NCBI RefSeq assembly: GCF_002776525.5
Contig: NC_045439.1
Coordinates: forward strand, 123,754,929-123,818,928
From: Piliocolobus tephrosceles
Taxonomy: Eukaryota; Chordata; Mammalia; Primates; Cercopithecidae
DNA length: 64,000 bases
Direction of reading: 5' to 3'
Positions 21,761 through 32,798 of this stretch are shown in pieces. Both the position numbers and the translations under genes were made by a program. Each line of letters starts with the position of its first letter. Positions within the stretch are counted from its first letter, which is position 1. The notes under the pieces were generated by a model, which was not told the origin of the DNA, did no database searches, and was given only the letters and a program-made list of their open reading frames with translations.

Positions 21761-23578
21761 CACTGTGATTGGGACCGTAACAAAAACTCCTAGTGACTTT
21801 TTTTTGGGGAAAGCTACATATTTTTTGATGGATATTTCACCTTCATGGGACTTAACAGATTCCTATATTGTTCCTTCTCCTGTAACAAACAGGCCTCATT
21901 ATCGGCTCAGCCATCTTTCTTTGTGTCTTCTAGTTGTTCTGCTTGAATTTTATGCTGCTTATTGCAAATGTGCGGGAGGAAATTGAATGACCTCATTTGA
22001 CACTGAGAGTGAATTATAAAAGCAACAATTCAACAAACTCCTTTCCAATATCAAACATAATTCTGTTACTGTAGGCAAAAAATACCTGGCAGACAGCCAC
22101 TGAGCTAGGAATCCACTTTTCAGAGCCCAAACAAAAATGGGGCAGGAATGGGTCACTTAGGGCACATATCTGGATTTCCACCTGAGAAGGAACTGCATTA
22201 CAGAGCCCTCCCTTCACCCTGGTTCTACGCCTTAAGTTCTAGAAATTGCCATGTCACCAAATTCTGAGGATACCTTGCCTTATGTTTGCTGTACTCACTA
22301 TAGCCCTGCCCTAGCTGGAGGTCATGAGCTTCATTCATTTTAGCCCAGAGGGATCCCCATCTTTTAGGAAATGTTCTCCTTCCACAGTCCATGGATGTGG
22401 TCTCTCACCACCAGGAGAGGGAAGCCTTATGCCATTGCCATCAACCCTGGCTGGATCCTTGTTTGACACTTAAAGAACCAAGTCCCATTTTCTCTTCCTC
22501 ATGGTCTACCTGACCCCAAAGATGCTCTATATCATAGTCATTAAAAAAAAAATTAACATGGGATGGATATGTTCACTACATCTAAAACAAACCTATGGAG
22601 TCATCTATCTCATTTCCTTGTCTTCCAGCATTTCCCAAGGCGGAACCATTTAAAACTAGGCTATCCTATTTTAAAGTTCCTTGGGTTAGTCATTCCATAA
22701 TCTTAATTATAACCTGATGTAGGGTTTAATAATAGTCAATGTGGTGACACCAACCTCTTAATATTATTTTTTTGGTTGGACATTTGGATGGGTCCTGTTG
22801 TCTCCAAAATGGCAATGTGGAGAAACGCACACCCCAGGAGCACACCCGGGAATGCCAGGCTCCTGAATGCCTATTTCCCTCCTTTTCAAGGAGGTAGATT
22901 TAAAAAGTTTTATTCCCCATGGAGGAATTGATCATTAAACAAAAATCATGCTATCATACCTGCCATTTTATTTCACTCTGAATTTCCTTTTAGGTGTCTA
23001 TAAAGCCACCTGGGATTGTCAATTCATTTCTGAATCGTTTTCTTCTTTCACTGCATTTGAATAATCAGGCTGTGTTTTTAGTGAAATTTGACATTATGGG
23101 ACTAAATGTGGACATTTGTCAAAATGTGACAATGTTTGGTTTTCTTATTAGATCTTTTTGAAATGAATATATATGCAGGCACAAGAGACAAAGAAGGTAA
23201 CTTACAAATAGTAGCATTTAAAATGAGATAGAGTCTCATTTTTAATAGAATGGAAAACAAGTTCTGTGGCTAAAATCAGAGCATACACACAAATCATTGC
23301 AGAACCCAGTTTAACAGACACTACGGCTGTAAATAGCTCATAGCCCCATATCTCTCTAGAAGAAAGACGGCTAAGCTACCATGTTAAAGGTGATTTGGGA
23401 TGGTCTCATTTTGCCTTTATTTATCATTATTGCTCTAGTCTCAATAATCATGCATGTTTCATGTATTTGCAATAGTCATTTTTCAAGAAGGACATTTGTT
23501 TACATATTAAATTAAATCTCCACTAACTTCGTGGGATTTATTTGTTTGGTCAAATATCAATAAAACATGGCCACTTAC

Positions 23579-23635
23579 TGGGCTTCACCACCAGCTGAGT
23601 TCCATCTCCAAAGATGACTCTGGCATTGTTATTTC
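23579..23635 (-). CDS. TRAJ31: T-cell receptor alpha joining segment 31
   Basis: Reads NNNARVI, FGDG, TQLVVKP; human is NNNARLM as remembered. Donor GTAAG at 23577-23578. Heptamer cacagca 23636-23642, spacer ending CTTT, nonamer actgaaacc 23655-23663. A poly-T run of about 32 bases follows at 23723. Confidence 0.96.
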
Positions 23636-23722
23636 CACAGCACTTCCTGCCTTTACTGAAACCCCTGGTAAAACCCTTCTAAACGCATAGCGTTGTGGTG
23701 AGGGGGCAGTTAGACTCTCCTT

Positions 23723-23754
<32 letters not shown>
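23723..23754. repeat. Poly-T run of about 32
   Basis: Uninterrupted T run between TRAJ31 and TRAJ32 with no Alu body next to it. Confidence 0.95.
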
Positions 23755-23757
<3 letters not shown>

Positions 23758-24780
23758 TTTGCTGTGTTTCTGGAAATTGGCCTTTTATGATAGGAAGAAA
23801 AATTGGTTCTGCAACATAAAGAAAACCATTTCTCCTTTAAAAATACCAGACTTATGAGCTTTTAAAATTCTTTTGCATTTCTAGGCATAAAACTGCCAAA
23901 GCTGAATCTAGTTTGTTAACAACTCTTGCTGTCATATGTATGAGCTCAGCCCTGGACACACAAGTTTGAAGGGATGGTACATTCCTACACCCACAGGGAT
24001 ATTTTCCAGCTACAGAGCCATCCCAGCTCACCTCCAGACTCAATGATCAAGTTATTTCAAAGCCTTCTCAATGCATAATAATGCTTATTTGATAGCCTAA
24101 AAAATGTTTCATGAGGGAAGAGTGGCAAAAGCTAAACAGTCCTATTTTTTTTCTCCCCAAAGAAGTTCCACCATGGATCCATATGCTGTTTCAGCCAGGA
24201 AGGGGTAGAGAGTCTAGGCATGAAATAAATGGGAGAAGAGAACATTTTCTATTATAGAAAGGATTGCATCCTAAAGGCAGAGATAGACACACAACAGCTC
24301 CTTTATCACAAAGCTGAGCATTGGCTGAGCTTTAGTACACACGGAGTATCTGGAGAAAAGAGAGAGGGGTGAGCATTCCAGACAGTGATACCACGTCACT
24401 GACTTTCTTGGTTAAAAGTAAGGCTTACGTAATAGAAATTTAAGCTTGGAGAGAGAAGAAGTCCCCAACATGACTGTAACTTGCTGATTCTTTACATTTC
24501 AAGAGGAAGCGTTCAAAACTGATCTCATTTCTCTCCTTTCATCCTGGGAGCAGTGGGTGTCCAAAGTAAACGTAAAGAACTTACTCAAGAGAAAACAAAA
24601 GGGAAGCAAACGTAGGAAATAGAATGACAGATACGTGGATCACAGTTCTAATACTGAGCTAAGTTACCCTTAGCCTTCTCTTTCCCCTACCCAACCCCTA
24701 GAAGTTAGACTTGCCTGACTTCTCAGCACTTTTCCCAAGGGTGGCTCTGGAGTCTCTTTTGGAAGAAAAATAAAACATGG

Positions 24781-24847
24781 CCTATAGAAGAAGGCGTTTG
24801 GACCAGCCTTCTTCTATAGGACCTACAATTCTATTATACAGAATTGT
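24781..24847. repeat. Two adjacent hairpins
   Basis: First: perfect 15-bp arms 24781-24795 and 24806-24820, 10-base loop. Second, 4 bp on: 8-bp arms 24825-24832 and 24840-24847, 7-base loop. Lies between TRAJ31 and TRAJ32. Confidence 0.92.
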
Positions 24848-25226
24848 ATAAATAGGTTAGCAGAGGTTGTATTTGCCCAGGTAAAGGTATGTTCAGGTTC
24901 AATGAATGACTGGGAAATTGGGTTCACAGAAGCATAAAACCTGCAGCATTTAGTAGAGAACAATTCGATTTTCTCAACTAAATTTTCCCACAGTAGTCTT
25001 TTTGTCCTCTGAGATTTATCATAAAATTAGCATGTTTCCCTTCCCTGACTGTGGTGTGCCATTCAGGAGAATGGGAAATTTGGACAGCCTGCTATATTAC
25101 AGCAGGCAAGAGATGACGGCAGTGAACAAAGTCAACCTTCAGACCTCCTTTCCACCAAAGGGTGGCTGTCGCTTCCCACTTGCAGTGGACACAGAATCCA
25201 CCTGACACATGCCACTACTTACGTAC

Positions 25227-25292
25227 TTGGCTGGACAGCAAGCAGAGTGCCAGTTCCAAAGATGAGCTTGTTTCCACTACCGCCATAATTCA
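25227..25292 (-). CDS. TRAJ32: T-cell receptor alpha joining segment 32
   Basis: Reads NYGGSGNKLI, FGTG, TLLAVQP; human is NYGGATNKLI as remembered. Donor is GTACG (GT at 25225-25226), with a stronger GTAAG four bases further on at 25221-25222; use of the latter would break the frame to TRAC. Heptamer cacagtc 25293-25299, 12-bp spacer, nonamer acactaacc 25312-25320. Confidence 0.95.
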
Positions 25293-25971
25293 CACAGTCC
25301 TTCAGAGCCTTACACTAACCCTCAAGGGGGGGGCATGGCAGGATGGGGTGAGGACAGCTTTGCGTCTTTCCAGACTTAGAACATCTCAGTCCCAGTGCAG
25401 CAAAAGCTGACTTGCAGGCATTGCTGCAGCCTCCATATTCCCCTGACATGCCCTGACACTGTCATTTAAGTTACATCCCAAGGCCCAGAACCCTGAGTGA
25501 CTCCAGCAGTGACCAAGAGCTTTGCAGGCATCTGCTCTCCACGTGGGACGGCAGCCTGAGGCAAGGATGTCAGGAGAGCTACAGACTTGCTATTTTTCAC
25601 CTTTGAAAATCTCACCGTCTTTGGCTGTGACCCTTTCCTTTTTCTCTGCATTTGGTCTTCCAATGGAATGAAGCTGGTTCTGTCCTTGGGAAAGAGTTTT
25701 AATCATATCAGAGGGAATTAGATATTCCCTAACAACCCAGCTCTCCTCTCTTAGAGGGCTACTTAAGCATTATTCATTCTGGAAGCTACTACCCCAAACA
25801 AAAGAGTTGGTGGCTGACATTGCTTCTCACTGTGAGTGGAGACCCCATTTGGGTCGAGTGCATTGTCTCCAGCAGGCTGAATTGTTCTTAAAAATATAAT
25901 GTGCATGCTATATTTTGTGCATTATTCAACTAGCGTCTCCTCTCCCTTACAGTCACATCTCTGAGACTTAC

Positions 25972-26028
25972 CTGGCTTTATAATTAGCTTGGTCCCAGCG
26001 CCCCAGATTAACTGATAGTTGCTATCCA
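25972..26028 (-). CDS. TRAJ33: T-cell receptor alpha joining segment 33 (MAIT J segment)
   Basis: Reads DSNYQLI, WGAG, TKLIIKP, identical to human as remembered, with Trp in place of the usual Phe of the J motif. In human it pairs with TRAV1-2 to give the MR1-restricted MAIT receptor, whose CDR3 Tyr (in DSNY) touches the ligand; that Tyr is present. Donor GTAAG at 25970-25971. The heptamer cacagac (26029-26035) has its 12-bp partner nonamer at 26048-26056, and a second perfect nonamer fills the spacer (26036-26044). Confidence 0.97.
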
Positions 26029-26056
26029 CACAGACACAAAAACCTTAACAAAAACC
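26029..26056 (-). other. TRAJ33 RSS with duplicated nonamer
   Basis: Heptamer cacagac, then two copies of a 12-bp unit, acaaaaacctta and acaaaaaccttc, placing perfect nonamers at 26036-26044 and 26048-26056. Only the second has 12-bp spacing; the first fills the spacer. Looks like a one-unit tandem duplication. Confidence 0.85.
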
Positions 26057-26606
26057 TTCACTGTCCTTCCGGGGATCCTATTAGAGATAAAGCCCAGATA
26101 AAAAGTCTAGAGCAAAGCACATAAAACAATGAAACAACGTAGGAATATTGGCTATTGAAGATTATTTGCTCATTTAATTACATTTGATTCCCTTGCCCAT
26201 TATAGATTCCAGACACAGATGATGAAATCGAATGACCAAACATCCAAAGTCAATCTAGGTCTCTCTGCATACAAGGGAAGCATAATTTAGAAACAGTTTT
26301 CAAATTGGAGAAGTTGAACTTGCTTCATCTTCCCTGATATTTTAAATAAAAATGCAAAAGAGGGAAACAGATCATTTGTTTAGAGTCATAATGCATCTAA
26401 CGCTCTAGTGCCTTCTTTTCACTGCTGCTAAGATTTGAGTCAGCACCATGGTGTTCACATATAAGTTAAATTGTTCACATATAGATTAATTGGTTTAAAG
26501 AGGGTTCTGCAGCTATAGGTGTTAAAGACCCCTACAGAGCTCAGAGTTGGAAAGGGTGGCCTGCAGTGCCGTGAGAACGTGCCTGTTTATAGAAAACACC
26601 TTTTCA

Positions 26607-26888
26607 GGCTGGGTGCTATGGCTCACGCCTGTAATCTTTGGGAGGCCGAGGTGGGCAGATCACCTGAGGTCAGGAGTTCAAGACCTGCCTGGTCAACATG
26701 GTGAAAACCCGTCTCTACTAAAAATACAAAAATTAGCCGGGCATGGTGGTGGGTGTCTGTAATCCCAGCTACTTGGGAGACTGAGACAGGAGAATCGCTT
26801 GAACCCGGGAGGTGGAGATTGCAGTGAGCCAAGATTGCACCACTGCACTCCAGCCTGGGCAACAGAGAGAGAAACTTAGTTTAAAAAA

Positions 26889-26921
<33 letters not shown>

Positions 26922-26936
26922 GAAAAAAAGAAAAAC
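26607..26936 (+). repeat. Full-length Alu with long A tail
   Basis: Starts 'ggctgggtgctatggctcac', ends in an A/G-rich tail. Target-site duplication aaaacaccttttca at 26593-26606 and 26937-26950. Ends about 40 bp from TRAJ34. Confidence 0.97.
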
Positions 26937-26978
26937 AAAACACCTTTTCAAAATGGCTTCTTGGTTTCTAGTACTTAC

Positions 26979-27036
26979 TTGGAAAGACTTGTAATCTGGT
27001 CCCAGTCCCAAAGATGAGCTTGTTGGCGTCATAAGA
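26979..27036 (-). CDS. TRAJ34: T-cell receptor alpha joining segment 34
   Basis: Reads SYDANKLI, FGTG, TRLQVFP; human is SYNTDKLI as remembered. Donor GTAAG at 26977-26978. Perfect heptamer 27037-27043, 12-bp spacer, perfect nonamer 27056-27064. A full-length sense-plus Alu ends only about 40 bp below the segment. Confidence 0.96.
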
Positions 27037-27909
27037 CACAGTGATACTGAGATCTACAAAAACCTCCTAAGCCCCTTGGCTCTTCCCTGTCACTGGCACC
27101 AAATGACTATCAATAGCAAAGAAGATTTGGGGATACATTTAAAACACCAAAGCAATCAAACAGTCAGGTTTTGTTTCAGTCAAGTTTCATCTTCTGAAAA
27201 TGTCTATGGCCTGTGCTTATTATGTTTTCAATGCATTAAGTGATAGCTTAAGACAGTTCACTGTAAGAAAATAGGGAATCTCAAGCTCTAATCCCAGGTA
27301 TGATTTCTTTTGGTTTGACTTAAATTATTTAACTTGTCTGTGTGTCAGCTTTTCTGTCTGTGACATATGTTTGATGATGTATGACCCTGTTTACCTTATT
27401 AGAGAACGTTGTGAAGACAAAAGGGCCGAGGATGGCGCAGTGGGTTGCAGCATTGAAATGCATTGTGAATAATGTGGGGGAAAATATGATGGTTCAAGTC
27501 AGGATATTATTAACATGAATAGCAGGGACTATGCTAGCTGAAGTTTATTGTCGAAATAATAACCACAAAGCTTTCTTAGTAAAAACTGAAGGAGAATATA
27601 TCTGTCTTGTGTGTTTTTCCACAAGAAAGTTAGTGGAAATAACCACTTAATCCGCCAGAAGAGACAGGCATGGAAAAGGTCAGCTGGATTCTGAAGTCTG
27701 ACTGCCAGGGGAGGAGAAGAAATGATTGTCCTCCCACAGCAGTGAGTGAGCATAGATTAGGTTCCCACGACATGCTAATGCCCTTGGCTGTTGGCAGCAT
27801 TAAGTGGAACCAATCAAAGTTATTTTAAAAAATGAATTTGACCATCTTAATGGTAAAACTGACTGTGTAGGTAGACCCAGAGACTGTTTCTCATCAGTGA
27901 CTGCAAAAT

Positions 27910-27934
27910 GTGTGTGTGTGTGTGTGAGTGTGTG
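27910..27934. repeat. Short (TG)n
   Basis: About twelve TG units with one interruption, below TRAJ35. Confidence 0.9.
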
Positions 27935-27997
27935 AAGAACTGTTCTATATGATTTACAGACATAACAGCCCACAGAAATGAGAAAAGATATACTTAC

Positions 27998-28056
27998 GTG
28001 GTAAAACAATCACTTGAGTGCCGGACCCGAAATGGAACACATTCCCAAAGCCTATC
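27998..28056 (-). CDS. TRAJ35: T-cell receptor alpha joining segment 35, canonical motif
   Basis: Reads IGFGNVFH, FGSG, TQVIVLP. The human segment reads IGFGNVLH with CGSG as remembered, which makes it an ORF of doubtful function; here the Phe is present. Donor GTAAG at 27996-27997. Heptamer cacaatg 28057-28063, 12-bp spacer, perfect nonamer 28076-28084. Everything needed for use appears intact. Confidence 0.96.
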
Positions 28057-29233
28057 CACAATGGCTCATTCTTTTACAAAAACCTTGTCATCTCTTCATA
28101 ACCACATGTTTTGTGTCCCAAGGTGGAAGCTAAAGCTTCTCAGGCATGAGAGAAGATTCAGACACGCATATCATGAATGCCATGGTATTCCTTATTTCGT
28201 GTCAGCACTTCCTTCCTGAGGCTTTTCCTTATCCTGGGCCCAGCTCCAGCCTTCATGCAGGCAGTCTGTGTCCCTTGGTGGCCACCTCCACCTCTGCAGG
28301 GGCTCTGCTGGGGCCAACCCTCAGGAGAGATTCCCTCAGGGCCCTGGGCCATTTGAGGATCACTCAAGGAGCTAGGAAACTCCTCAGAAATACAGCTGAT
28401 GGTTACAGAGGCAGGCAGCAGTGTGCGTGGGGGTGCCGGTGCTGGGCATGGGCATAGCAGTCAGGAATTCAAAGGAGAGAGCAGGGATTTGCATACAGGA
28501 GTTGGAGATGGAAGGAGCAGGATCTAGAGAGGAAGGGTCTGAAAACTAAGGCAAGAAGGGTAGACACACACTAACAACGAATGTCAAAATTAGTCACGCT
28601 CTGCTTGGTGAGCACACACAAGTTCTAGGGGAAAGAAATTTTCCTGGCTGTGTCAGTTGCCCTGACCTATTTAGTACTGTTCTACCTCCTGTGACAACCT
28701 CTTAGGTGCAGCTGAGACGCCCCACACCACAAACAGAGACCACGTCCCTGTCTTATTTCTGTCTCAAAGAGCCATCTGACCAAATGTTCCACACGAGGGG
28801 GTAGGAACAGCAGCCACAAAAAGATACTCAGAATCTGTTTCTCTCTTCCTAATTAGGCTGTCAATCTGTTTAGCTAATAAGTCGTATAAAGTGTCTTAAT
28901 CTCTTCTAAGGAAAGGAGTCATATAAATGCAAAATAGCAGCAGCAATAAGTCAAATGGCTTGCTGGGTATCTTTTCTTCGTGTGAAGAGATGCCGTTTAG
29001 TAGAAGGGAAACTTTCTGTGTGGAGAGGAGACAGACTGGGACAGCATTTGTTTTTATTAGGCTGAGTCTATACAGCACAAAGTAAAACAGATTTGGCAAT
29101 TATTTAGGTAATGTGACATTCAATTCATGCAATTTTGAGCACAAAGAAGTTTTCTCAAGGAAGTCCCTAAATATCTGGATCAGTTACCAACATTAATCAA
29201 AGCAACTGGACAATTGGGCTGTATAGACACAAA

Positions 29234-29471
29234 CTAATAAATGTACCCCGAGATGGTTCTTCAGAAAGGCTTATATTTTATAAACCTAACATTAAAACTA
29301 GCCCAATATTTGTAACCACCGTCTTCATTTTGGCACTGCAATTAACGGTTCCCAATTTTTCTTACAACACGTCTTCCATTTAGAGCCGCAAAGGTAAGGG
29401 TGACCTTCTCCCTAGAGAGTTTTATCAGGTTAACACATGGAAACTCATTTAGAAATTCATTAGGTGTCTGG
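29234..29471. repeat. Divergent duplicated block, copy 1
   Basis: Matches 31046-31297 in the same orientation at roughly 80-85% by eye, with shared words such as 'tcttcattttggcactg' and 'catttagaaattcatta'. Ends about 60 bp from TRAJ36. Confidence 0.85.
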
Positions 29472-29529
29472 GATGTGAGAACTCGTCATTACAGATTAAG
29501 AGCTTTTTTGTGAAGTGGTAAGGACTTAC

Positions 29530-29588
29530 AGGGAATAACGGTGAGCCTTGTTCCAGTCCCAAAGATGAGGTTGTTTACCCCGGTTTGA
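29530..29588 (-). CDS. TRAJ36: T-cell receptor alpha joining segment 36
   Basis: Reads QTGVNNLI, FGTG, TRLTVIP; human is QTGANNLF as remembered. Donor GTAAG at 29528-29529. Consensus heptamer 29589-29595, 12-bp spacer, nonamer acaaaaaca 29608-29616. A 240-bp block that recurs near 31046 ends about 60 bp below it, and an antisense Alu follows above. Confidence 0.96.
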
Positions 29589-29659
29589 CACAGTGTTTCT
29601 GCCCAGTACAAAAACACTTTCCTACTAAGCTAAATTTTCTTCCTCTCCTTCCTCCTTAT

Positions 29660-29997
29660 TTAACTTATTTATTTTATATTTTTAAATATCTATTTTTAGA
29701 GATAGGATCTTACTTGGTTGTCCAGGCTTGAGTGCAGTGGTGTGATCTTGGCTAACTGTAGCCTTGACCTCCTGGGCACAAGTGATCCTCCTGCCTCAAC
29801 CTCTTCAGTAGCTAGGATGACAGACGCATGCCACCATGCCTGGCTATTTTTTTTAAAATTTTATTTCTTTATTTATTGTAGAGATGGGGGTCTCACTGTG
29901 TTGCTCAGGGTAGTCTTGAACTCCTGGGCTCAAGTGATCCTCCTGCCTCAGCCTTCCAAAATGCTGAGATTACAGGTGAGAGCCACTGCTCCCAGCT
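29660..29997 (-). repeat. Antisense Alu, older type
   Basis: Divergent body from 'agagataggatcttacttgg' to 'agccactgctcccagctt', with an AT-rich head; probably an old (AluJ-like) copy. Confidence 0.88.
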
Positions 29998-30581
29998 TCC
30001 TTCTTCTATAAAGTTTGCCAGGGGTATGTTACACACATTTGGACTTCTGCTTGGTGATAACCTTTGAAAAACCTTCCAACGAGAAGTGCTGTCTTCCATG
30101 TTTCTTAACAATCCAAACAACGAATAGTCCCCTTTCTCTCTCTCTCTCCCCATTTTCTTCTCCCAAACAAAAACATACCATTTCCATGCTGCCCGTTTTC
30201 TCCTTGGAAGACAGAACTTGAATAAATCTGGTGGTCACAAAGGTGGATTCTACTTTAGTATATTATTACGAAAAATCACCTTCTTTTGTGTGAACCACCC
30301 ACATTTGATGTTTTTATTTCTTCCAAGTCAGCCAAACTGACATTCTCTCAGCCTTAACCTAGGAATTCCAGATCCAATACACCCCTCTTTTTGCCTGTAG
30401 CTGAAACCAAGTGAGTTAGAAAAGACCCTATTAACCAGACTTTACACACGTTCTACTTACTTTAAAAGGAAAATATAACCTAAGAGTAAGAGTCTTTGGT
30501 TAGAAGTTGAGACAGAGAAGATTAAACAAAAAAATGAACGCAGTGGATAACTGCAGTTCACTTGGAAACATCCAGACCTAC

Positions 30582-30643
30582 TTGGTTTTACTTGTAAAGT
30601 TGTCCCTTGTCCAAAGATCAGTTTGCCTGTGTTGCTAGAGGCA
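30582..30643 (-). CDS. TRAJ37: T-cell receptor alpha joining segment 37
   Basis: Reads GSSNTGKLI (the initial Gly partly encoded), FGQG, TTLQVKP in 62 nt; matches a human allele as remembered. Donor GTAGG at 30580-30581 is weaker than usual. Heptamer cactcta 30644-30650, 12-bp spacer, nonamer acaaaaact 30663-30671. Confidence 0.95.
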
Positions 30644-30759
30644 CACTCTAATGCTGTACTTTACAAAAACTATCAATGGGGATCATTTCCATTTTTCTCC
30701 CTTCCCTCCAGCAACCTGACATAGTAGCAATAAAAGCATATTAACTGAAAACTTTCTAT

Positions 30760-30960
30760 TGGCCTGCCACCATGCAAGGTCCATTTATAGGTATTAGCTC
30801 CTTAAATCTCGTAACATCTCAGTGAGCTAGGTACTATTATCATCCCCATTTTACAGATGAGAAAAATGAGGCATAAAGAGATTAAGTAACGTGCAGAGTT
30901 AGGATTTGTCTGAACAGTTTGATTCCAAAATTCATATTCTTAACCTCTATGCCATACCTT
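30760..30960 (+). repeat. MIR
   Basis: Core words 'taggtactattatcatcccc', 'cattttacagatgagaaaaa', 'gagattaagtaacgtgcaga', 'aacctctatgccatacc'. Confidence 0.9.
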
Positions 30961-31045
30961 TCATTAACCACTCTCCCCTGCCTGCCGTTTTGGGTTCTCC
31001 TTTGAAGTGTGTATACCAGTCACATTGATAAAATAGTTCATTGAC

Positions 31046-31297
31046 CTAATAAATATATCCGAGATAGTTCTTCTGAAAGACTTACATTTCATAAACTTAA
31101 TATTAAAACAAATCCAATATTTATACCCATTATCTTCATTTTGGCACTGTAACAGACATTTCCCATTCTTTTTTTTTTTTTTTTTTTTCCCTGCATGTGT
31201 CTTATATTTAGAGCTGCAAAGGTAAGGATGACCTTCTCCCCAGAGAATCTTATCAGGTTAGCACATAGAAGCCCATTTAGAAATTCATTAATGTCTG
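31046..31297. repeat. Divergent duplicated block, copy 2
   Basis: Partner of 29234-29471; longer because of an expanded T run near 31169-31188. Confidence 0.85.
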
Positions 31298-32111
31298 TAT
31301 CCAAGATGTCTTTCCTGAAGCCCTTTGGCTCTGTGGACAACTCCCCTTGCCCTTATCCAGCTTTGCCAAGCCTGGAGCTCCAAAACTGACTCAGGACCTG
31401 GCCTCAGTCAAAGCCACAGCAAACACTGCTGGGAACACAATTTGGTGTGTGGAACAAAATTCTGAACAGTGTAGGTGGTCTGTAAGATGCTCCTGAAGAC
31501 TCTTGCAGAGAATAACTTCTCAGAAGAGGCCAGAATTAGGATGAAATCAGTTCCTTTCCTGTTACCTCTAGCACATCCACAATAAGGTTCTAAGCCAAAG
31601 AGAACTGAGAGATGCAGGAGTTATATGGCAAGTTTGAGTCATTCTGGATAATCCACACCGGGGAGATGTGCTCTAGCATGATCACGAGCATGGCTGTGAG
31701 TCCTGAGAGTTCCCAGCACTTGACCTGTCTTTGGCTGGAAAGCAGCAGTATTTACCAATGGCCCACGGTGAGGCTGGCACAGTGCAGACTAAAGCGGCCA
31801 TGAAATGTGCTGCACACTTTCACCTTCCGTAATATTCAGTGCTCCCAGACAGGCTTTTTTGGAATGCACGAATATGTTTGCTCTCTAAGAAAAGAGCTGA
31901 ACACTCCAATGGCCTTCCTACCCTGCTCATCTAGATCCCTCTACCTAGTTATTTTGATTGAGGGGTAGGCAAGGGTTCAGCTTTGGTGGACAGGAAGAAA
32001 ACACTAGCCATAACTAGATATTTTAAACATCAGGGCTAAAAAGAAGGAGGCAATTTCTGAGATATTTCAAACTGCACAGACAGGTTTGACAGAGTTAACA
32101 TGAAGACTCAC

Positions 32112-32173
32112 TTGGATTTACTGCCAGGCTTGTTCCCAATCCCCAAATCAGCTTACGGTTGTTGCCAGCATTA
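32112..32173 (-). CDS. TRAJ38: T-cell receptor alpha joining segment 38
   Basis: Reads NAGNNRKLI, WGLG, TSLAVNP, identical to human as remembered; like TRAJ33 it uses Trp in the J motif. Donor GTGAG at 32110-32111. Heptamer cacagtc 32174-32180, spacer ending CTTT, nonamer accaaaacc 32193-32201. Confidence 0.96.
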
Positions 32174-32735
32174 CACAGTCATAGAAAGCTTTACCAAAAC
32201 CGACCAGGCCAATGTGTATCAGGAAATCCCTTTCAATCCCCAAATCTGGCCGGCGTTCTCCTCCAGCTGGGACCCTGGCCAGAGGCAGCGGAAAAGACTG
32301 TTTATTATGGCGGTCTATTCACAGCATGGTCAGGGTGGAAAGGCTCTTCTGAGGTTAACTAGTTCATCCCTCCACCGCCTGACAAAGCTGCCTTCTGACC
32401 AGGCCAGCAAGGAGCATAATCCTGACAAAGCCGCTGGAGAAGGATTCCCCCACTGCAGTGCTCACCCAGCCCATGTTCTCCTCAGTCAGACTTTCTGACC
32501 CAAATGGTTAAGACAAAAAGGACAAGAAATCTGTTTTTCTCCAGCACATTTTTTTCCCATGCCAGGTAGTTATATATATGTTCATTTTCACTTATACATA
32601 TGCCATGTATTGATAACGTGTAACCATTATAATTAATATTAAAAAATTAAGTAGAGAAAACAGAAAACAGAGCTCAGTGCTATGGCTTCCTTTAGAAATT
32701 AGAGCATTCATTATGGATTCAGCAGAGATACTCAC

Positions 32736-32798
32736 GGGGTTTGACCATTAACCTTGTTCCCCCTCCAAATGTGAGCACGTTGCCTGCATTATTATTCA
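32736..32798 (-). CDS. TRAJ39: T-cell receptor alpha joining segment 39
   Basis: Reads NNNAGNVLT, FGGG, TRLMVKP; human has Met for the Val as remembered. Donor GTGAG at 32734-32735. Consensus heptamer 32799-32805, 12-bp spacer, nonamer gcaaaaacc 32818-32826. Confidence 0.96.
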
